Source: Larus michahellis (taxonomy: Eukaryota > Chordata > Aves > Charadriiformes > Laridae). From it: a stretch of DNA of 64,000 bases. Position 1 is the first letter of the stretch; each line of letters starts with the position of its first letter. Of the stretch, positions 62,701 through 64,000 are shown piece after piece. The DNA lies in contig NC_133907.1 in assembly GCF_964199755.1 (NCBI RefSeq), positions 5,771,001 through 5,835,000 of the forward strand. Direction: 5' to 3'. The position numbers were made by a program, and so were the translations under genes. The notes under the pieces were generated by a model, which saw only the letters and a program-made list of their open reading frames with translations, was not told where the DNA came from and did not search any database.

Positions 62701-64000
62701 AGGGAAGCCCGCTCTGGAGCGGCGGCAGGGAAACCCTCCTGCCCCCTCACCAAGCCGACAAGCGACAGGTTTGTGTTTCTCCTTTCTTTTAAACAGAAAC
62801 ACGGACTCGGCCTAAGAACAAAGACAGTGATGTAACAAATTCCTCCTCAACCCCCCCTTTAGCCACGGGTTGGAATGCCTTTCCCCAGCGCTTTCCAGGG
62901 AAGCTGGTTATCAGCTGGCGGGCTCACCCCTCCCCAGGCGATGCTGCCTCAGCGCTCTGCACTTCTCGGTAACAGCCTCCGGCTCGGCGTGTGCCAAACG
63001 CCAGATCCAGAGCCTGGGACTTGCACATCCCTCCTCCCGCCTTGTGAGCGGAGGACGCTTTGACTCCGTGCACCGCATCCACCAGACACCCCATGGCTGT
63101 GACAATGGAGCACGTCGGGCTCCACAGACCCGGCTGTGGGACCAGGTGGAAAACCAATCTGCTTTTTCCTTGGAAAAACCACTTCTCCCCACCAAGGAAA
63201 GGCTGCCCGTTCCCTGTGCTGTGCTGCCTGTCCCGGCGGGCAGCTGCCCCCTCCTGCCCTGCCAGCGCTGCCCGCCGCACATCGCCGGGAACAAGAGCCC
63301 CTTTGTGCCGGCTCTCGAAGGCCTGCCGCCGCAGGAGCCCCCGCGCAGCTCCCAGCCCATCTTGCCCAACCGCTGGCCCAGCGCCAGAGCTGCCTGTGGC
63401 AACCAAAAGCCACAAAACAGGAGCCATGCCCGCACACAGCCAGCTGCAGCCCCTGTCCCAAAAGGCGATCGATGTCTGTCTGTGCCGCAGTCACTGACCC
63501 CAGCTTCCCCCTTCCCATCTGCTGGCCCGTCCTCCCTCACCCTGGGCTGCGGTGACCTTACAGATGCTGTCTGCCACCGCTGCCCAGCCCTTGGCTCTGT
63601 CCCTACCAGGTACAGAGCAGCTACAGGTTTTTTCCCCCACTTTTGAAGTATTTTTCCATGCTCACAGATGAGAGCACCTCTCCAGCCCCGGTAAGTGAGG
63701 GATAACTGCCATGTCCTACGTGCCAGGATCCCTATGGCCAGACATAAACGCTCCCCAATGGCCCCGTCATCACGAGCATAAAACACTTTCTCCCCCTATA
63801 ACCTTTTCCCTTTCCGGCCCCACCACCCCAGCACAGAGCCTGGGGCAGGGATGGGATGATGCCAGGCTCCCCGCTGAGGGTCTCTGGCTGCCGGGGTTGC
63901 CGTGCCAGGTGGGGAGCAGACGGGTCACCCTGGCTTTGGAGGGCTGCGGGAGGCAGCGGCTCTGCCAAGGGCTTTGGGGAACACCCCGGGGTGGGAGGTG
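59792..64000. other. Intergenic, no gene recognised
   Basis: No coding exon, RNA gene or clear transposon seen. Open frames of up to 291 codons (62911-63786, minus) have no recognisable family and no splice partners. In human, TGM2 lies on this side of KIAA1755; none of its sequence is seen here. Confidence 0.5.

Noticed and set aside
62911-63786. 291-codon minus-strand frame near the window end
   Set aside because: No recognisable family, GC-rich, overlaps several equally long frames on the other strand.

Overview
The window is nuclear DNA from a bird. It has spliced genes with GT/AG introns, CpG-island promoters, many CR1 LINE fragments and a solo endogenous-retrovirus LTR of a type known from neoavian birds. 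The species cannot be read from the sequence. High GC and the gene order (CDK5RAP1, BPI family, KIAA1755) suggest a GC-rich microchromosome equivalent to parts of human 20q11.

Layout. 1-4982 is mostly unrecognised flank, with one weak candidate exon on the minus strand. 4983-11747 (minus) is CDK5RAP1, a radical-SAM tRNA methylthiotransferase, in 13 coding exons that I could join in frame. Its CpG-island promoter lies at about 11400-11930. An inverted pair of CR1 tails and a solo LTR follow. 13393-22577 and 25926-34534 (both minus) are two intact 15-exon, 479-codon BPI/LBP-family genes. They sit in a tandem segmental duplication with a unit of about 12.4 kb (copy A about 11232-23568, copy B about 23569-36033). 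The duplication began inside CDK5RAP1 intron 1, so copy B starts with a dead copy of the CDK5RAP1 promoter and exon 1. 36034-40740 is intergenic and holds a local tandem repeat. 40740-41520 is the CpG island of KIAA1755. KIAA1755 (plus) runs 41518-55648 in 14 coding exons and encodes a protein of 1256 residues. Beyond it are its 3' UTR, a CR1 fragment and about 8 kb with no recognised gene.

Biology. CDK5RAP1 modifies A37 of tRNAs. The BPI-type proteins are secreted, lipid-binding innate-immunity proteins. KIAA1755 is a cytosolic protein whose SEC14-like and spectrin-like blocks resemble those of PLEKHG4. The three are neighbours, not a pathway.

The most interesting signal is in the BPI pair. 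Most introns and exons 4-8 are nearly identical between copies. Exon 9 and the first third of exon 10 differ at 25 of 120 bases, while the introns on either side and between them differ at only 3 of 380. This pattern suggests gene conversion combined with diversifying selection on the C-terminal barrel.
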